In this document: positions 34,115 through 44,645 of the stretch, in pieces
How the letters are laid out: every line of letters starts with the position of its first letter
How positions within the stretch are numbered: position 1 is the first letter of the stretch
Notes under the pieces: generated by a model
What the model saw: the letters and a program-made list of their open reading frames with translations, nothing else
Databases searched by the model: none
Told to the model about the DNA's origin: nothing
Assembly (NCBI GenBank): GCA_047495785.1
Contig: JBLDXI010000011.1
Location: forward strand, 930,001-994,000
Direction of reading: 5' to 3'
Origin: Lepidodermella squamata
Lineage: Eukaryota; Gastrotricha
DNA: 64,000 nucleotides
Made by a program: the position numbers and the translations under genes

Positions 34115-35105
34115 AGGTATCCTGACTCTACTTCATCATATGTGTAGAGCAACCTAAGCCGCCTGTTGTTTTGCTCGATGGTGCGCCGGCTTTAGCAGGT
34201 GCTTTCTGCTATCGAGGACGTGTACGGCGCGGACTTTCTGCAGCAAATGTGTTACGCACTTTTTTTACTAAGTCACAAAAGCACTGTTTTTACAAATGGC
34301 GAGTAATATTAAGGATAACAATAGCATAAGCTATGTTGAGACGGGTATCTATTGTATTATTGAAAGGCTCTCTATTAGACAAAACACGCATTTGTGCTGT
34401 TTCTCAATTCTCTGAGTGGTTCTACATGTTTACTTGGAAATAATTCCTCTTTAATCTCAAAGTTGCAAGACAATAGCACGAACGGTATTTTCGAAATGAA
34501 AAACTTGCTTAAGTAAGGTCTCAAATAATTAATCAAGTTGCGTTGACAAGCAACGCCAATTAACTTCAATGGAGCAATATATTACTATTACTATTGTAAT
34601 TAGCTATTGAAGTATAGAGAATAGATGAGAACATCTATTATGAACCTTGTTCATGTCAGGTTCTCAAATTAAGATGAAAGCTGTGTTTTCAACCGTTTCC
34701 AACCGGACAGACTAAATGGGGAAAGACGAGATGTTACTGGGGTTCCACGCAATACTACACAAAGGCAAGAGGGGCCATGCCGAATGGACCTCATTCCGAC
34801 AGGCCATGGCAGGAGATGACATGCGGCTATAGGTGAATGCAAGCAAGGCCAAGTCGCGTCAGCCCCACTAGTCTGATATGCATGAGTCATGCCGCTTTTT
34901 GAAACGCGCAGCGTAGGTAGTCCGTCACCCAGGGCCGAATTAACGCATAGACGGCACGTGCCTAAAGGCCGCCAGCCAAAAAGGGCCGCCTGAAAGTGGT
35001 GAATTGTTCGCTATTACTAACAATTTCCTGAAGTCTTGTGGGCCTTTATTAGATCGTTATGCTTTGCAGTTGAGAGCCTTTCCAACTGATTTCAACTGTT
35101 ATACA
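34115..35105 (-). repeat. Module X, left end of U1
   Basis: The segment shares long near-identical sequence with 51231-52283 and, reversed, with 42576-43297 and 60488-61500. Landmarks are GCGCCGGCTTTAGCAGGTGC near the outside, TCTATTAGACAAAACACGCA in the middle and ATTAGATCGTTATGCTTTGC near the inside. A minus-strand 64-codon frame (34375-34569) and a plus-strand Pro/Arg-like frame recur in all copies, but no domain is recognisable. Confidence 0.85.
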
Positions 35106-35369
35106 AGCGCGGTAATACGGTATTAATTGCTTATTCAGATTCTGGTTTCCGGCTTTGAAATGAATGCTTTTGCTTGTTAAGAGAGTCAATATCCACGATG
35201 TCGCGAATATCGCTCAATTCTTCACTTTGTGCGTATATGCGTATAATAATAGCAACAGCAACGTGAATATGGTGAATATCATGCTGATTCAGCATTTCCA
35301 ATTTGTTTTTCAAATTTCTCAGAGTTCAAAATTTGTATTCATACAGGTGGGATTATACAGCGCGCGGCG

Positions 35370-35620
35370 GCCTTGTGTTACCCAAAGCATTCGGCGTTTA
35401 CGAGTCTTATATTTACCGGAATTTTACTGTCCGAAAATTGCAGGAATTGTATACCGATACAAATAGCAATAGCAAAAGCATTCCCCTCTTTCTACAAATA
35501 TTTGAAGTGGCGGGAGGCGGGAGATAAAAACTCCTAAATATGCGAGCGAAGCGAGCTCAAATGATTTATTCCGGAATTCGTGCTGATAATACCTTAAAAT
35601 TGCTCTAAAATAACGGGTCT
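35370..35620 (+). repeat. Dispersed repeat shared with 26575-26830
   Basis: Both contain TTCGG(T/C)GTTTAC, TATACCGA, a CTACAAATATT-like block, GCGAGCGAAGCGAGC and TTAAAATTGCT(C/T)TAAAATAACG in the same order. It is present in U1 and, reversed, in U2 (59860-60110). Open frames over it (35303-35527) look fortuitous. Confidence 0.6.
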
Positions 35621-36746
35621 TACTCTTAGCGTAACCTAATTTGACTGTAGCGGAACAAAATTTGCCTGTTAGCAGAACCCAACTTCGGATTTTTCATAGG
35701 CCTAGAGCCACTTATTGAAGCTTTCAAGATTGTCACGATTTATCAGCATAATTTGAATCATCAAATTCAGCGTAAAATCTGTAAAAGACGCATTCTTTAC
35801 TATAGATTCATGCATTGCCTCAATTTCACAGTATTATTCAAAAAGCGAACTTTCGCTTACCTGAAAATAAGTTCCGCAAAGTGCCGATTTGGTTCCGCTA
35901 AAAGATAATCTGTAAACAGACTAGCCATGGAGAACATACATTTTCAATATGGGTCATCCATCGCAAACGTGTAGGTCGGTCATGTCGATTATCATGGAAT
36001 ATACACACTATAATTATGCCAGACAACACGCTCAGGTCACACTCAGCAGTGCAACTGTTAAAAGAGTAATGACTGTAATGACTTGAATGAATCATTGAAA
36101 TAAATCAAGCTACGCCTGAAATATTGTTGGACGAAATTGTTTACCATTTTATCAAACATACGCAGGCCAGCTTGCGTAGGCCGTGAATCGCGTAGAGCCC
36201 CAATTTCTACCAACAACACAACGACGTATGCCTATTGCCCAGGCCGAAGCTGATCCCTCGTCGTCCACAGTACCCTAAACCCGCAAGGGTAAAAGGCATA
36301 ATATCACCATCAACGATTTTCAACCTCGCGACGAAACATGCGACAATGTTGCGAAAATGGCGACACGCGCGACATCGCCGAGTCCGTGAACCCAGCTGAA
36401 CGTGTAGGATTCATCTTTCATCCAAGATACTTGCAACTATTGAATAGGAAAGATGCATCTTCACATGTCTGACGCGTCTATTTCACAGCTACATGACATA
36501 AACTTCTGATCTACATCCAACCCAGATGCATCCCACTTTTGTTCTTCGGCAGTCTGACGTGAGCGTTTCTTCAAGATCTACTTCTGACATGCACGCCAAG
36601 ATTTATCAGTCCTGTGGTCTCTTTCTGTCCTGACTAAGAGCAACGCTAATTTTTATGAATTAAAGCGTCTCCTCAAATCTCAGCAATAATTCTTCACTTC
36701 AGTTTCTGCAGTGACGGTTCGACACGGCCGACAACCCCAGTTATAG

Positions 36747-36754
36747 TATATAAA
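36747..36754 (+). promoter_or_regulatory. TATA box of the U1 Cys-rich gene
   Basis: TATATAAA lies 69 nt before the ATG at 36823. A C/T-rich initiator-like sequence (CAGCTTTATTCTCACG) follows about 25 nt downstream, so transcription would start near 36770-36780 with a 5' UTR of about 50 nt. The element is conserved in U2 (58155-58162). Confidence 0.65.
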
Positions 36755-36822
36755 TCGCGATCCTTGCAGCTTTATTCTCACGATTTCATTTTCATTTCAA
36801 TCACTTCAGCTCTCAATATAAA

Positions 36823-37776
36823 ATGGTTATCTCAGGAGGGGTGATATTTGCGATTGTTATTGCTGCAGCAAACGCATGCCCTGCATCAACTTCAACTCCG
36901 TGCCCAACCGGCTCGTCATCTTGCCCTTCAGGTCAATCATGCGCAGCTTCAACTTCGACTTGCTCATCTCCGAACCAATGCGTTACCTCTACCCAGGCGT
37001 GCACAGATAGCACTAAAAGCTGCTTAACAACTGTAATTCTTTTTTGCATCAACTATTTGTGCCATGGCGGATTATGTATTTATTCCTTCCCCTAATTGGA
37101 TGTCGTTGTTGTGAAACGCTAATTTCAATCGTATTATCTAGCCCGTCTACAATCTTTGTCAAATAACGACCCAAGGCGGTTCGGGTACCAGCCAGACGAA
37201 TTTGAAATTCTGCATCGATAACGCGGGAGCCTGTACCCAATTAACTGGCGCAACAGTATGGACACACTAAGATCGCATTCTCTTTGACTTATCAATTGCT
37301 TTTCAGCAAGTAACACCAACCCCGAACACGTACACTACCTTTGCCCTATGCTGTGCCGCGACAACTCCAACAACCGCGAACATTATGTACGAGCAAGCTG
37401 TTATCACGGGCCCACCGGTAGCCTATGCAACGGTTTGCATCGGTGCCGCTTCCTCGACGCCCTATCTGGTTACCGGGACATCTGCCACGGCCACGACCGG
37501 CAACTGCGTCCGTTTTCCGCATACAGCTGGTGGTTCATCTGACGTCCTTCTAACAAGCGGTGTGGTAAGATCATAATATGCAATTTACAATACAGCTCTG
37601 TATGACCGTGAAACTTTGAACAGACAATCAAGGTTTCGCCCACAACCTATTCTTTTGCCAATTACGGCGCCTGTTGCCAGGCTCTCGGTTCTACTCCAGC
37701 GAGCGCGGTGCCGGCAACCTCAACTGTCAGTGTCTACGGACTAACAGTCGAAAAATGCACAGGGAACAATTCCTAG
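36823..37776 (+). CDS. Secreted cysteine-rich protein, four exons, copy 1 (U1)
   Basis: Proposed exons are 36823-37032, 37142-37255, 37307-37564 and 37624-37776. All three introns (51-109 nt) are GT-AG and phase 0. The 244-residue product starts with a signal peptide (MVISGGVIFAIVIAAANA; cleavage before the first Cys), giving an extracellular protein with 18 Cys. Residues 19-70 are Ser/Thr/Cys-rich with regularly spaced C (CPTGSSSCPSGQSC). Exons 3 and 4 share a motif, V.P..Y..F...CC, and so look like an internal duplication. A TATA box and compact 5' UTR precede it. Family and function were not recognised; matrix, cuticle or mucus-type protein is only a guess from composition. The U2 copy encodes an identical protein by hand comparison. 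Confidence 0.75.
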
Positions 37777-38504
37777 TGCTAATAACTCGAAATATTGCCA
37801 AAAAGCCGTTATTTCGCAATGGCAAGATTGGTCTTTTAAACGAACGAATGAGAAGATCAATAAGTTTTACATTTCCAATGCTGACAAGATAATATGGTAC
37901 TTTTGCTTTTAAACTTCTCGCGTTCTTTTTTTCTTGCAAAATAAACTTTATCATAGACTACGTTAAATGTGATTCTTTGAAGAGGTAAATTTCATTCATT
38001 TCCTTGCTCTATCATTCTTTACTCTCTCAACATTTCAAAAGAAACATTCTTCTATGAATAATCGTCATCTGTTCCTCGTGACGACACGTATTACTGGCTG
38101 GTCTTACTGGTGAATCTATCGGCCAATGTTTTTGATAGATCGTAATAAAACGAATAGAAACCTATCAATTTTCTTAATTTAGGACAATAAAATTGAGATG
38201 TGCTCGAGAATTAAATAAGTTAGTTTATATTAGCGCTGTTTAGTTGTCTCAATCGCAACTTTGGAATATTTTCACTTGTCACCATTCCAAGAATATTCCT
38301 GAAAAACATTTTTCTCACGCAGAATGCTTGTCCTGTTTCATTTTGATAGAGTAACAACATTGCGGCAAGAGAATTCCAATCCCATTCATTTTTCTAAATG
38401 AGTTAACGCTTGTTCAAAATGAATTAACGCATTACAAGTTTCTTTGAGTAAATGTTGTTTACGAAACGTAAAACGTAACGCATTTATTCCAACGTTTCGG
38501 TTAT
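37777..38504. other. 3' flank of the Cys-rich gene
   Basis: Unannotated sequence between the gene and the MULE, conserved in U2. An AATAAA lies near 37940. Short frames here have no features. Confidence 0.4.
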
Positions 38505-38512
38505 ATTGGATA

Positions 38513-41500
38513 GGCAGGACGTCAGAACAGCGACTGTCTAAAATAGCGAACGCGACAAAACAGCGAAAATGATAACAGCTGTCGACGTAACGGCGAAAGC
38601 GACAGAACAGCGAGGAAATATTTATATTTACCAGGATTGTTATATATTTCCATTGAAACGCGACATAACAGCCGATGCGCGTAACAGCTTTATGAATAAT
38701 ATGAAAATAACCACCACAATGTTCCCGCTTTTTATATAAACCGACCGCTATTTTCGAACGTGATTGCGAACACACATTTTAAGGTGGAAACATATGCGAC
38801 ACTGTTGATGGAGACTGTAAAATCCAAAAATTTTTATATTTTTCAATTTCGATTTTAAATTTAAATAATTTTTCAAATTTTGTGCTCGATTTTTTCCAAT
38901 TTTTTCCTCACAGATGGGTCGTAAAAAAGGTTCCAAGAACAAGCCTAAGCCGCCTGTAGTTGAGGCGACGCCTAGAATTACGTGTCGAAGGGCTGCTACA
39001 ACCGCCGTTCCTGTTCAGCCAACCGAGCAGAGTGCAAAACCGAAGAAATTTAAAAAATCAAAGAAGCAAGTAGGCGACAGTCCTGCCGCTGGAGTGCTAT
39101 TAGGAGCAGCGGCTGCTAATAATCTTGGTGAAACTGACATTAGCTACTCACAGCCCGGCTCATCCCAATTGCTGTCGACCTCGCCCAGCGTTGCCGAAGA
39201 TTCATTCATGATGGAACTGGCGCCCGTAGGACCATCGGCTGTTAAAGTTTCCACTCCCATAAATTTGCCAGAAAACGACGAGAACGCTCAGCTGACGTCT
39301 CTCGATGCGCTGCCGCCTCAACATTTTCTGGAGGAATTTCTTGGTTTGGCAGGTCATGAGCAGTTACCACCGCCACCTGGCTTCGAGTTAACATCGCCAT
39401 TATCATCATCGTCTGCTATAACATCGCAATCGCCAAGCGAGCTAGTCCCTACTGAGACTCCTTCGGCTTCCACGTCGAGACGCCGTGTTAATCGACCCGT
39501 CGTTAAACAAGGTCAAACCTTGTTCGTTTCAGCTTTAGCCGAGTTAGCTCTTGCCCCTGGCCGCACGGTTATTGAGTTCGAAAAGCCCACCTTGATCTCC
39601 AGCAACAAAAGGAAGGATCACCTGGTCTACCGCGGCTTCGAATACCGCGACCCGAACCCTCTAAAGAATGGTCACACTTCATGGCGCTGCTGTCGGATTT
39701 TTAAGACAACTGAGCCAATTGTGCCGAAAGAGGGCCGCGTTAGCAAAGCGAAATTCAAAACTAAGAGTTGTGAAGGAAGAGCGCTTTTTGACAGTGAAAA
39801 CAGGCCTGTTGATGAAGAAAAATGGCCTGAGCACGGACACGAGCCGGATAACGATAAAACTAGCGCCCGCGGTTTGCGCGACGAACTGAAGCACCGCGCC
39901 GGAAGCAGTCGGGACAAGCCTCGTGAATTACGGTCGGGTGTCGTCGAGGGTGTCGGCCTAGGTGTATTAGCGAGCTACTCAACGCCTATGCGAGCGAGTT
40001 CGAGCGAAAATTAATCCGCTGCCCACGGCGCCGCCGTCTGTCGCCGACATTGATCTCGCTCTAGTGCCTCACTTGTTAAAGACAACACGCGGTGACGACT
40101 TCGTCCTTTTCGACACAAATGGTGACGATAGGATAATTTGCTTCGGAACTAACAAGAACCTGGAACTGTTGAAGGAATGCCGGCGGATGTCTGGCGATGG
40201 CACATTTTGGATATCGCCGACGTTGTTTTCACAGGTAAATAAAATTGAAAATAAAAATAAAATTTGGAATTAAAATAAATTTGAAAAAAATAAAATTTAG
40301 AATTAAAATTTAATTGAAATAAAAATATTTTTTTTTTGAAAAATAAAGTCTTGAAAATAATTTGATTATTTTTTTGATTTTTTTTTTAATTTTTTTTAAA
40401 AAGTTGCATGAAATGAAATGAAACTATTTACAATGATTACAGGTCTATACCCTTCATGACGTGACTGAAGGCGCCATCTTTCCGGCCGCTTATGCCCTTC
40501 TGCCTCGTAAAGACGGCCCAATTTACGAAAAATCATTCGATAGACTTCGGCAAAAAATTCCGGATCTATATCTCGAACAGGTTACTCCCGATTTTGATTT
40601 AGCGGCGATTTCGAGTCTTGCGGCGATATGGCCTAATGCGATGATTCTCGGTTGCTTCTTTCACCTCTGCCAAGTAAGGAACTCGTTGATTTATCATTTT
40701 TTCTTTAAATTTAAATTTCGTATTTCTAGGCTGTTTATCGCAGAGTGTGCGCCTATGGTATGCAAGGTCTCTACAGCAGCAATGCGACTGTTAAGCGCTG
40801 GTGCAAATATCTACCTGCACTCGCCTTTTTGCCGCTCGATCAGGTCGCGTCTTCATTTTACGCGTTAGACGCCAAGGTCGCTGAAATTGCCGAAAAAGAA
40901 AATGCTCCTGGCCTCCTTCGCCTATACGAATATTTCGAAACATTCTATGTGGGCGTGTACCGCCACCGCATTTTGACGAAAAATCCAAGGTTCGATCCTG
41001 CCATTTGGACATGCTTTTTGAGGGCTTGTGCCGGCTTCCCGCTCACTGACAACGAAGCTGAAGTTTGGCACAAGGTCTTCCAAGACTTCGTAGACAAGCC
41101 GCATCCGTCCCCGTATGAACTGATCGCTTACTTCCGCAAGGAGCAAGACCTCTGCGACGCCCGGCTGCTGTCGCGTGCTAGCGGTTTAACATACAAAAGG
41201 TCCTATCCTCAAGAGGAGAAGGCAGCGGCGGCATTGAAAAAGATCTGCTTGTCTTTCGACACAGAAAAAATCAGCGATGTTGTCTCGATTGAGGCTTATT
41301 TGTATACTATTATTTTGCACTTTGAATTGAAAAGGGACAAGTACCGAAAAATACCAGTTGAGCTGCTGACCAATTAATCTTTGTTTAAAACAAATACTTT
41401 CAATTTGCTGGCTTTATATGATAATAAGCTAATCGCGATCGCTGTTTTGCGTTTCGCTGTTTTGACGCTAATTAAATAAATCGTGTATATACACCGTTGT

Positions 41501-41609
41501 CGCTAATGAGGAATTACGCTGTTACGTCGATCGCCGTTACGTCGCAGTACACAAAATGCTGTTATGTCGCGTTCGCTGTTTTAGACAGTCGCTGTTATGG
41601 CGGTCTGCC
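38513..41609 (+). mobile_element. Complete FLYWCH-type Mutator-like element (MULE-A), U1 copy
   Basis: The TSD ATTGGATA (38505-38512 and 41610-41617) is a perfect 8 bp, standard for MULEs. The termini are GGCAGGACGTCAGAACAGCG and, reversed, GGCAGACCGCCATAACAGCG. The TIRs extend about 100 bp and consist of sub-repeats of GCGACANAACAGCGAA type. The interior carries a spliced transposase gene (38914-41377). At 3.1 kb it is complete and a plausible autonomous source for the non-autonomous elements of similar architecture in this window. The U2 copy is 53242-56402. Confidence 0.9.
38914..41377 (+). CDS. MULE transposase with N-terminal FLYWCH zinc finger (MULE-A, U1 copy)
   Basis: Coding blocks are 38914-40014 (366 aa), then in another frame about 40016-40234, spliced to 40443-40673 and 40730-41377 (introns GT-AG, phase 0). 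Block 1 has a basic start (MGRKKGSKNKPKP), a Ser/Pro-rich linker and a FLYWCH-type finger at about residues 222-310 (Y-R-G-F-E-Y, W-R-C-C, C, H-G-H), a DNA-binding module common in MULEs. The catalytic domain shows GDGTF (first Asp, 40196), TPDFD (second Asp, 40590), GCFFHLCQ, and DNEAEVWH (Glu, 41060), which fits the DDE triad of MULE transposases. Between blocks 1 and 2 the frame changes at about 39960-40014. The same change occurs in the U2 copy, so it is an unrecognised intron or an old frameshift. Confidence 0.8.
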
Positions 41610-41707
41610 ATTGGATAACCATCTTCAGGAATTAGTTAAGAAATTAAATCGAAATTTGAAGTTGAAATAATAATTAAGGTTGATGTTTTTGAACATATTG
41701 AAATTAT

Positions 41708-41840
41708 GGGTCAATACATATAAAATTCGATTAATCTAAAGAAAGTGCTACACTAATAATAGAAAATGTTCTCTACGTGCTTTTTCCTTTATTAGTGTAG
41801 GACTTTCTTTATATTAATCGAATTTTATATGTATTGACCC
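41708..41840. mobile_element. 133-bp hairpin MITE, U1 copy
   Basis: GGGTCAATACATATAAAATT at the left is mirrored at the right over about 50 bp with a few mismatches, leaving a loop of about 30 nt. The flanks are TAT on both sides (possible 3-bp duplication). A copy lies in U2 at 53011-53143. Confidence 0.8.
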
Positions 41841-41894
41841 TATGATCCGATTAGCCATTGATCTTCTTCTTGCACTTCTCATGGAATATCTGTT

Positions 41895-42230
41895 CTAAAC
41901 AACCCATAATGGTTCTAAGCCAATATTTAACCTTTGTTCCTGCGTGGTAGTTAGGTTCCAGGTTTCACAAGCGTAGGTTACAGTAGGAATTACCACACAT
42001 TTAAAAACTTTCAATTTTGTGGCTAGGCAAATATGTCTGTTACACATCAGCTTGCTAAGAGCACCGAAACAGCTGCCAGCTTTGATTTCCTCGTCCACTT
42101 TACCGTCTGATGTGATGATACTACCTAATATTTTAAAGATGTAACCTTTTCCAATAATTTTCCATCTAGTTCCAGTTGATAATTTTTATCCTCGCCGATC
42201 AACATATACTGGGTTTTGCTAACGCTAATT
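41895..42230 (-). pseudogene. RTE-like LINE reverse transcriptase C-terminal remnant, U1 copy
   Basis: The minus strand reads GEDKNYQLELDGKLLEKV, then after frame changes LGSIITSDGKVDEEI, KLKVFKCVVIPTVTYACETW and NLTTTQEQRLN. This order (cassette ..LGS.I..DG....EI followed by Y-x-C-E-T-W) is the conserved post-catalytic part of many non-LTR reverse transcriptases. At least two frameshifts and truncation make it dead. The U2 equivalent is 52640-52956 on the plus strand. Confidence 0.7.
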
Positions 42231-42257
42231 TTCTGACCGAGCTACTGGCAATACAAG

Positions 42258-42334
42258 CCGAAATACAAGCCCAGGCGGCACTCTTTGTCGGCACTTTGAT
42301 GTTCTTTGCAGTGCCGCCTGGGCTTGTATTTCGG
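42258..42334. repeat. Perfect 25-bp stem-loop between inverted LINE pieces
   Basis: CCGAAATACAAGCCCAGGCG then GCACT is exactly mirrored after a 27-nt loop. The same hairpin occurs at 52518-52594 in U2. Confidence 0.9.
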
Positions 42335-42359
42335 AATTTACGGTAAGTAAAAAACCTGC

Positions 42360-42440
42360 AAAAAGACGTTTTTATTGACCTGGAGAAGGCCTACGACCTG
42401 ATCGATCGCGAAAAGGTCTGGGCTGAATATTTACGGTACC
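42360..42440 (+). pseudogene. LINE RT palm fragment (FIDLEKAYD), U1 copy
   Basis: The plus strand reads DVFIDLEKAYDLIDREKVW, the conserved first Asp block of non-LTR reverse transcriptases (F.DL.KAFD type). It is in the opposite orientation to the adjacent C-terminal remnant, so the LINE has been rearranged around the hairpin at 42258-42334. Confidence 0.65.
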
Positions 42441-42575
42441 TTGTCGTCATCATCCGATCGCTCACCGTCAGCTAATAAAGAATTTTCATCACTTATCAAC
42501 AAGTTGTAATCATTTTGCGTTGTTTTATCCTCCGAATTAGGGGTAGTATCGATGAAATAAATTGTTGAAATATAA

Positions 42576-43297
42576 CAGTTGAAATCAGTTGGAAAGGCTC
42601 TCAACTGCAAAGCATAACGATCTAATAAAGGCCCACAAAACTTCCGGGAATTTTTAGTAATAGCAAACAATTCACCACTTTTAGGCGGCCCTTTTTACTG
42701 ACGGCCTTTGGGCACGTGCCTTCTATGCGTTAATCCGGCCTATGCTGCGCGTTTCAAAAAGCGGCATGACTCATGCATATCAGACTAGTGGGGCTGACGC
42801 GACTTGGCCTTGCTTGCATTCACCTATAGCCGCATGTCATCTCCTGCCATGGCCTGTCGGAATGAGGTCCATTCGGCATGGCCCCTCTTGCCTTTGTGTA
42901 GTATTGCGTGGAACCCCAGTAACATCTCGTCTTTCCCCATTTAGTCTGTCCGGTTGGAAACGGTTGAAAACACAGCTTTCATCTTAATTTGAGAACCTGA
43001 CATGAACAAGGTTCATAATAGATGTTCTCATCTATTCTCTATACTTCAATAGCTAATTACAATAGTAATAGTAATATATTGCTCCATTGAAGTTAATTGG
43101 CGTTGCTTGTCAACGCAACTTGATTAATTATTTGAGACCTTACTTAAGCAAGTTTTTCATTTCGAAAATACCGTTCGTGCTATTGTCTTGCAACTTTGAG
43201 ATTAAAGAGGAATTATTTCCAAGTAAACATGTAGAACCACTCAGAGAATTGAGAAACAGCACAAATGCGTGTTTTGTCTAATAGAGAGCCTTTCAGA
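42576..43297 (+). repeat. Module X, right end of U1 (outer part missing)
   Basis: It matches the reverse complement of 34340-35105. The match stops after AATAGAGAGCCTTTCA, where the sequence passes into a MULE-B fragment, so this end was truncated or overwritten. Confidence 0.8.
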
Positions 43298-43440
43298 GCC
43301 TTTGTAGGAGCCAAATGATGTGTTGCATCATGGCTTTGGGCCCGGAAATTTTAGCTAGATTGAAGCCATTTCTTATCATTTGAATAACTTCGTCAGACAT
43401 CGACTTCCTGGAAAATTAGGATTGAAATAAGAAATGGTGA
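43298..43440 (-). pseudogene. MULE-B exon fragment (internally deleted), minus copy
   Basis: After a TTTTCCAG acceptor the minus strand reads SDEVIQMIRNGFNLAKISG, then GPKAMMQH. It jumps to GGCTCCTACAAAG, which in the plus copy at 50640-51085 lies about 260 nt further on. The intron sequence upstream (43441-43510) is also shared. It is a deletion product of the same gene family. Confidence 0.6.
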
Positions 43441-43623
43441 ACATTTTTTTTTATTTACATGAGCTTTCAGGCACACACTGATGTTCATAGCGACAACCCT
43501 AGGTCATTCATCATTCATCGTCATTCATCGTGTCGAGTGTGTTCATGGTCATTCGTGAAAATACTGACCTCGTTGCTAGTTGCATGCCACAAAAGCCGGG
43601 CTTCATGGTAACATGTACATTCC

Positions 43624-43944
43624 TTATCCTTCCCGCGACCGCCCATAGTACGTGTAGACACTGCCGGCTCGGAACGTTTGAGCAGAACGTCTGAGCGAAT
43701 ACAGCTTAGAACCACGGCGACTTGCCATGACCGAAAGCACGTTCTTCGCCTCAACCATGCCCTGGGCGATACCAATCAGCGACCAAACTTGCCTTTGACC
43801 TCGTTTTCTCGTCGTTGACGCGGGCTCATCATTTTCAGGATCAACGATTTGGTCATCGTTTACATCGTTTACACCAGAGAGGTCTTGCAATAACTGCTCC
43901 TCATTCTCTTCTTCATCACTAACATACTCTCTGAGCAAATCCAT
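43624..43944 (-). pseudogene. Possible N-terminal exon of MULE-B
   Basis: From ATG at 43944 the frame reads MDLLREYVSDEEENEEQLLQ followed by acidic sequence, TTRKRGQRQVWSLIGIA and an Arg-rich end. Acidic N-termini followed by a basic patch and a W-containing block are common in MULE proteins. Orientation and position agree with the MULE-B exon fragment at 43298-43440. No zinc-finger cysteines are visible, and the assignment is inferred from context. Confidence 0.35.
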
Positions 43945-44044
43945 TTTATAATTCACGAAATAAAATGATACATGCTGATAATAAACGAAATCGCAGAAAA
44001 AGTGCCACGTTGAGCTCATGCACCACGTGCCGCTGCCACGTGTT

Positions 44045-44115
44045 TTTATGGTGCTTTCACAAATGCGTCCGACGAGCATCCGACGTTGTCCGACGTTTAG
44101 ATTTCCTTTCACAAG
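44045..44115 (+). repeat. CACAAATGCGTCCGACG dispersed repeat, copy 3
   Basis: GGTGCTTTCACAAATGCGTC then CGACGAGCATCCGACGTTG. It lies upstream (in minus sense) of the MULE-B N-terminal exon, so it could be the TIR of that element. Confidence 0.6.
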
Positions 44116-44138
44116 GCGCGCCCGAAGTTTAAACAATA

Positions 44139-44340
44139 GCGCGTTTGACGTTTGAAGTATTTTGCCATTTGTTGTTAAGCCACTCGGAACGGAAATACTG
44201 CAATAAAGCCTCGGCTTCTGGGACACATTGTGACTTTTGTAGCGCCCATTGTTGTAATTGCAATTTAAAAGTGTTTCCGCTAACGCACTCACGAACTAGT
44301 CACAATACGCTCACGTCGCGGAAGAACTCGCACTTTGGTT
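44139..44340 (+). repeat. 200-bp segment duplicated at 61528-61735
   Basis: TTTGACGTTTGAAGTATTTT through CGGAAGAACTCGCACTTTGG is nearly identical in direct orientation at 61528-61735. Here it is followed by the GTAC-rich tract; there it is followed by an inverted LINE RT fragment. Confidence 0.8.
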
Positions 44341-44344
44341 TTTT

Positions 44345-44645
44345 TTCTGATTACACTGCTGTCATGTACAGCTTCTTTGACTGTATTTTTTCGTACAGCG
44401 CATCTCGACAGTATTTTTTTGTACGGCAGACAGCAGTAGTATTTGTACAGTAAATCCCGGCCGTACATTGGCATACTGTAATCATACTGTACTGATGAGT
44501 ACTGCCAAAGTTCGTAGTTATTAGTACTGTCGAGTGCACTGTACATTTATGTACGGCGAATAACTCATATAACTGTACATAACATGTACAGCTGGGCTGC
44601 TGTACCGCAATCTACGGTTAATTACAGTAGTGGCTGTACAGTGAA
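44345..44645. repeat. GTAC-rich tract B
   Basis: It is dense in TGTACAG, CGTACAG and AGTACTG words, like tract A at 23311-23575. Both follow a CGTCGCGGAAGAAC(C/T) sequence. Not coding. Confidence 0.75.

Larger units (their letters stand above)
34115..43297 (+). mobile_element. Unit U1: 9.2-kb segment bounded by inverted copies of module X
   Basis: U1 starts with module X in minus orientation (34115-35105) and ends with X in plus orientation (42576-43297). The right X lacks its outermost 300 bp. The 7.5-kb interior holds the Cys-rich secreted gene, the FLYWCH MULE, a small hairpin MITE and LINE fragments. The same unit, inverted and with its own arm-specific insertions, is U2 (51231-61500). 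A unit with 1-kb inverted ends and cargo could be a large composite DNA element, or a segmental duplication using X as recombination site. No TSD was found for U1, and no transposase could be assigned to X. Confidence 0.75.

Noticed and set aside
34375-34569. 64-codon frame in module X (FEIKEELFPSKHVEPLRELR) as a gene
   Set aside because: It recurs only because X is duplicated; no domain, no splice context, and a partial copy at 29.5 kb keeps only the last third.
38914-40014. Block 1 of MULE-A as an independent host FLYWCH transcription factor
   Set aside because: It lies inside TIRs and an 8-bp TSD and is directly followed by the DDE-containing exons of the same element.
42431-42670. 79-codon acidic frame at the X/interior junction as a gene
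   Set aside because: It spans repeat and interior sequence and has no recognised domain. A short real exon cannot be excluded, but nothing positive supports it.
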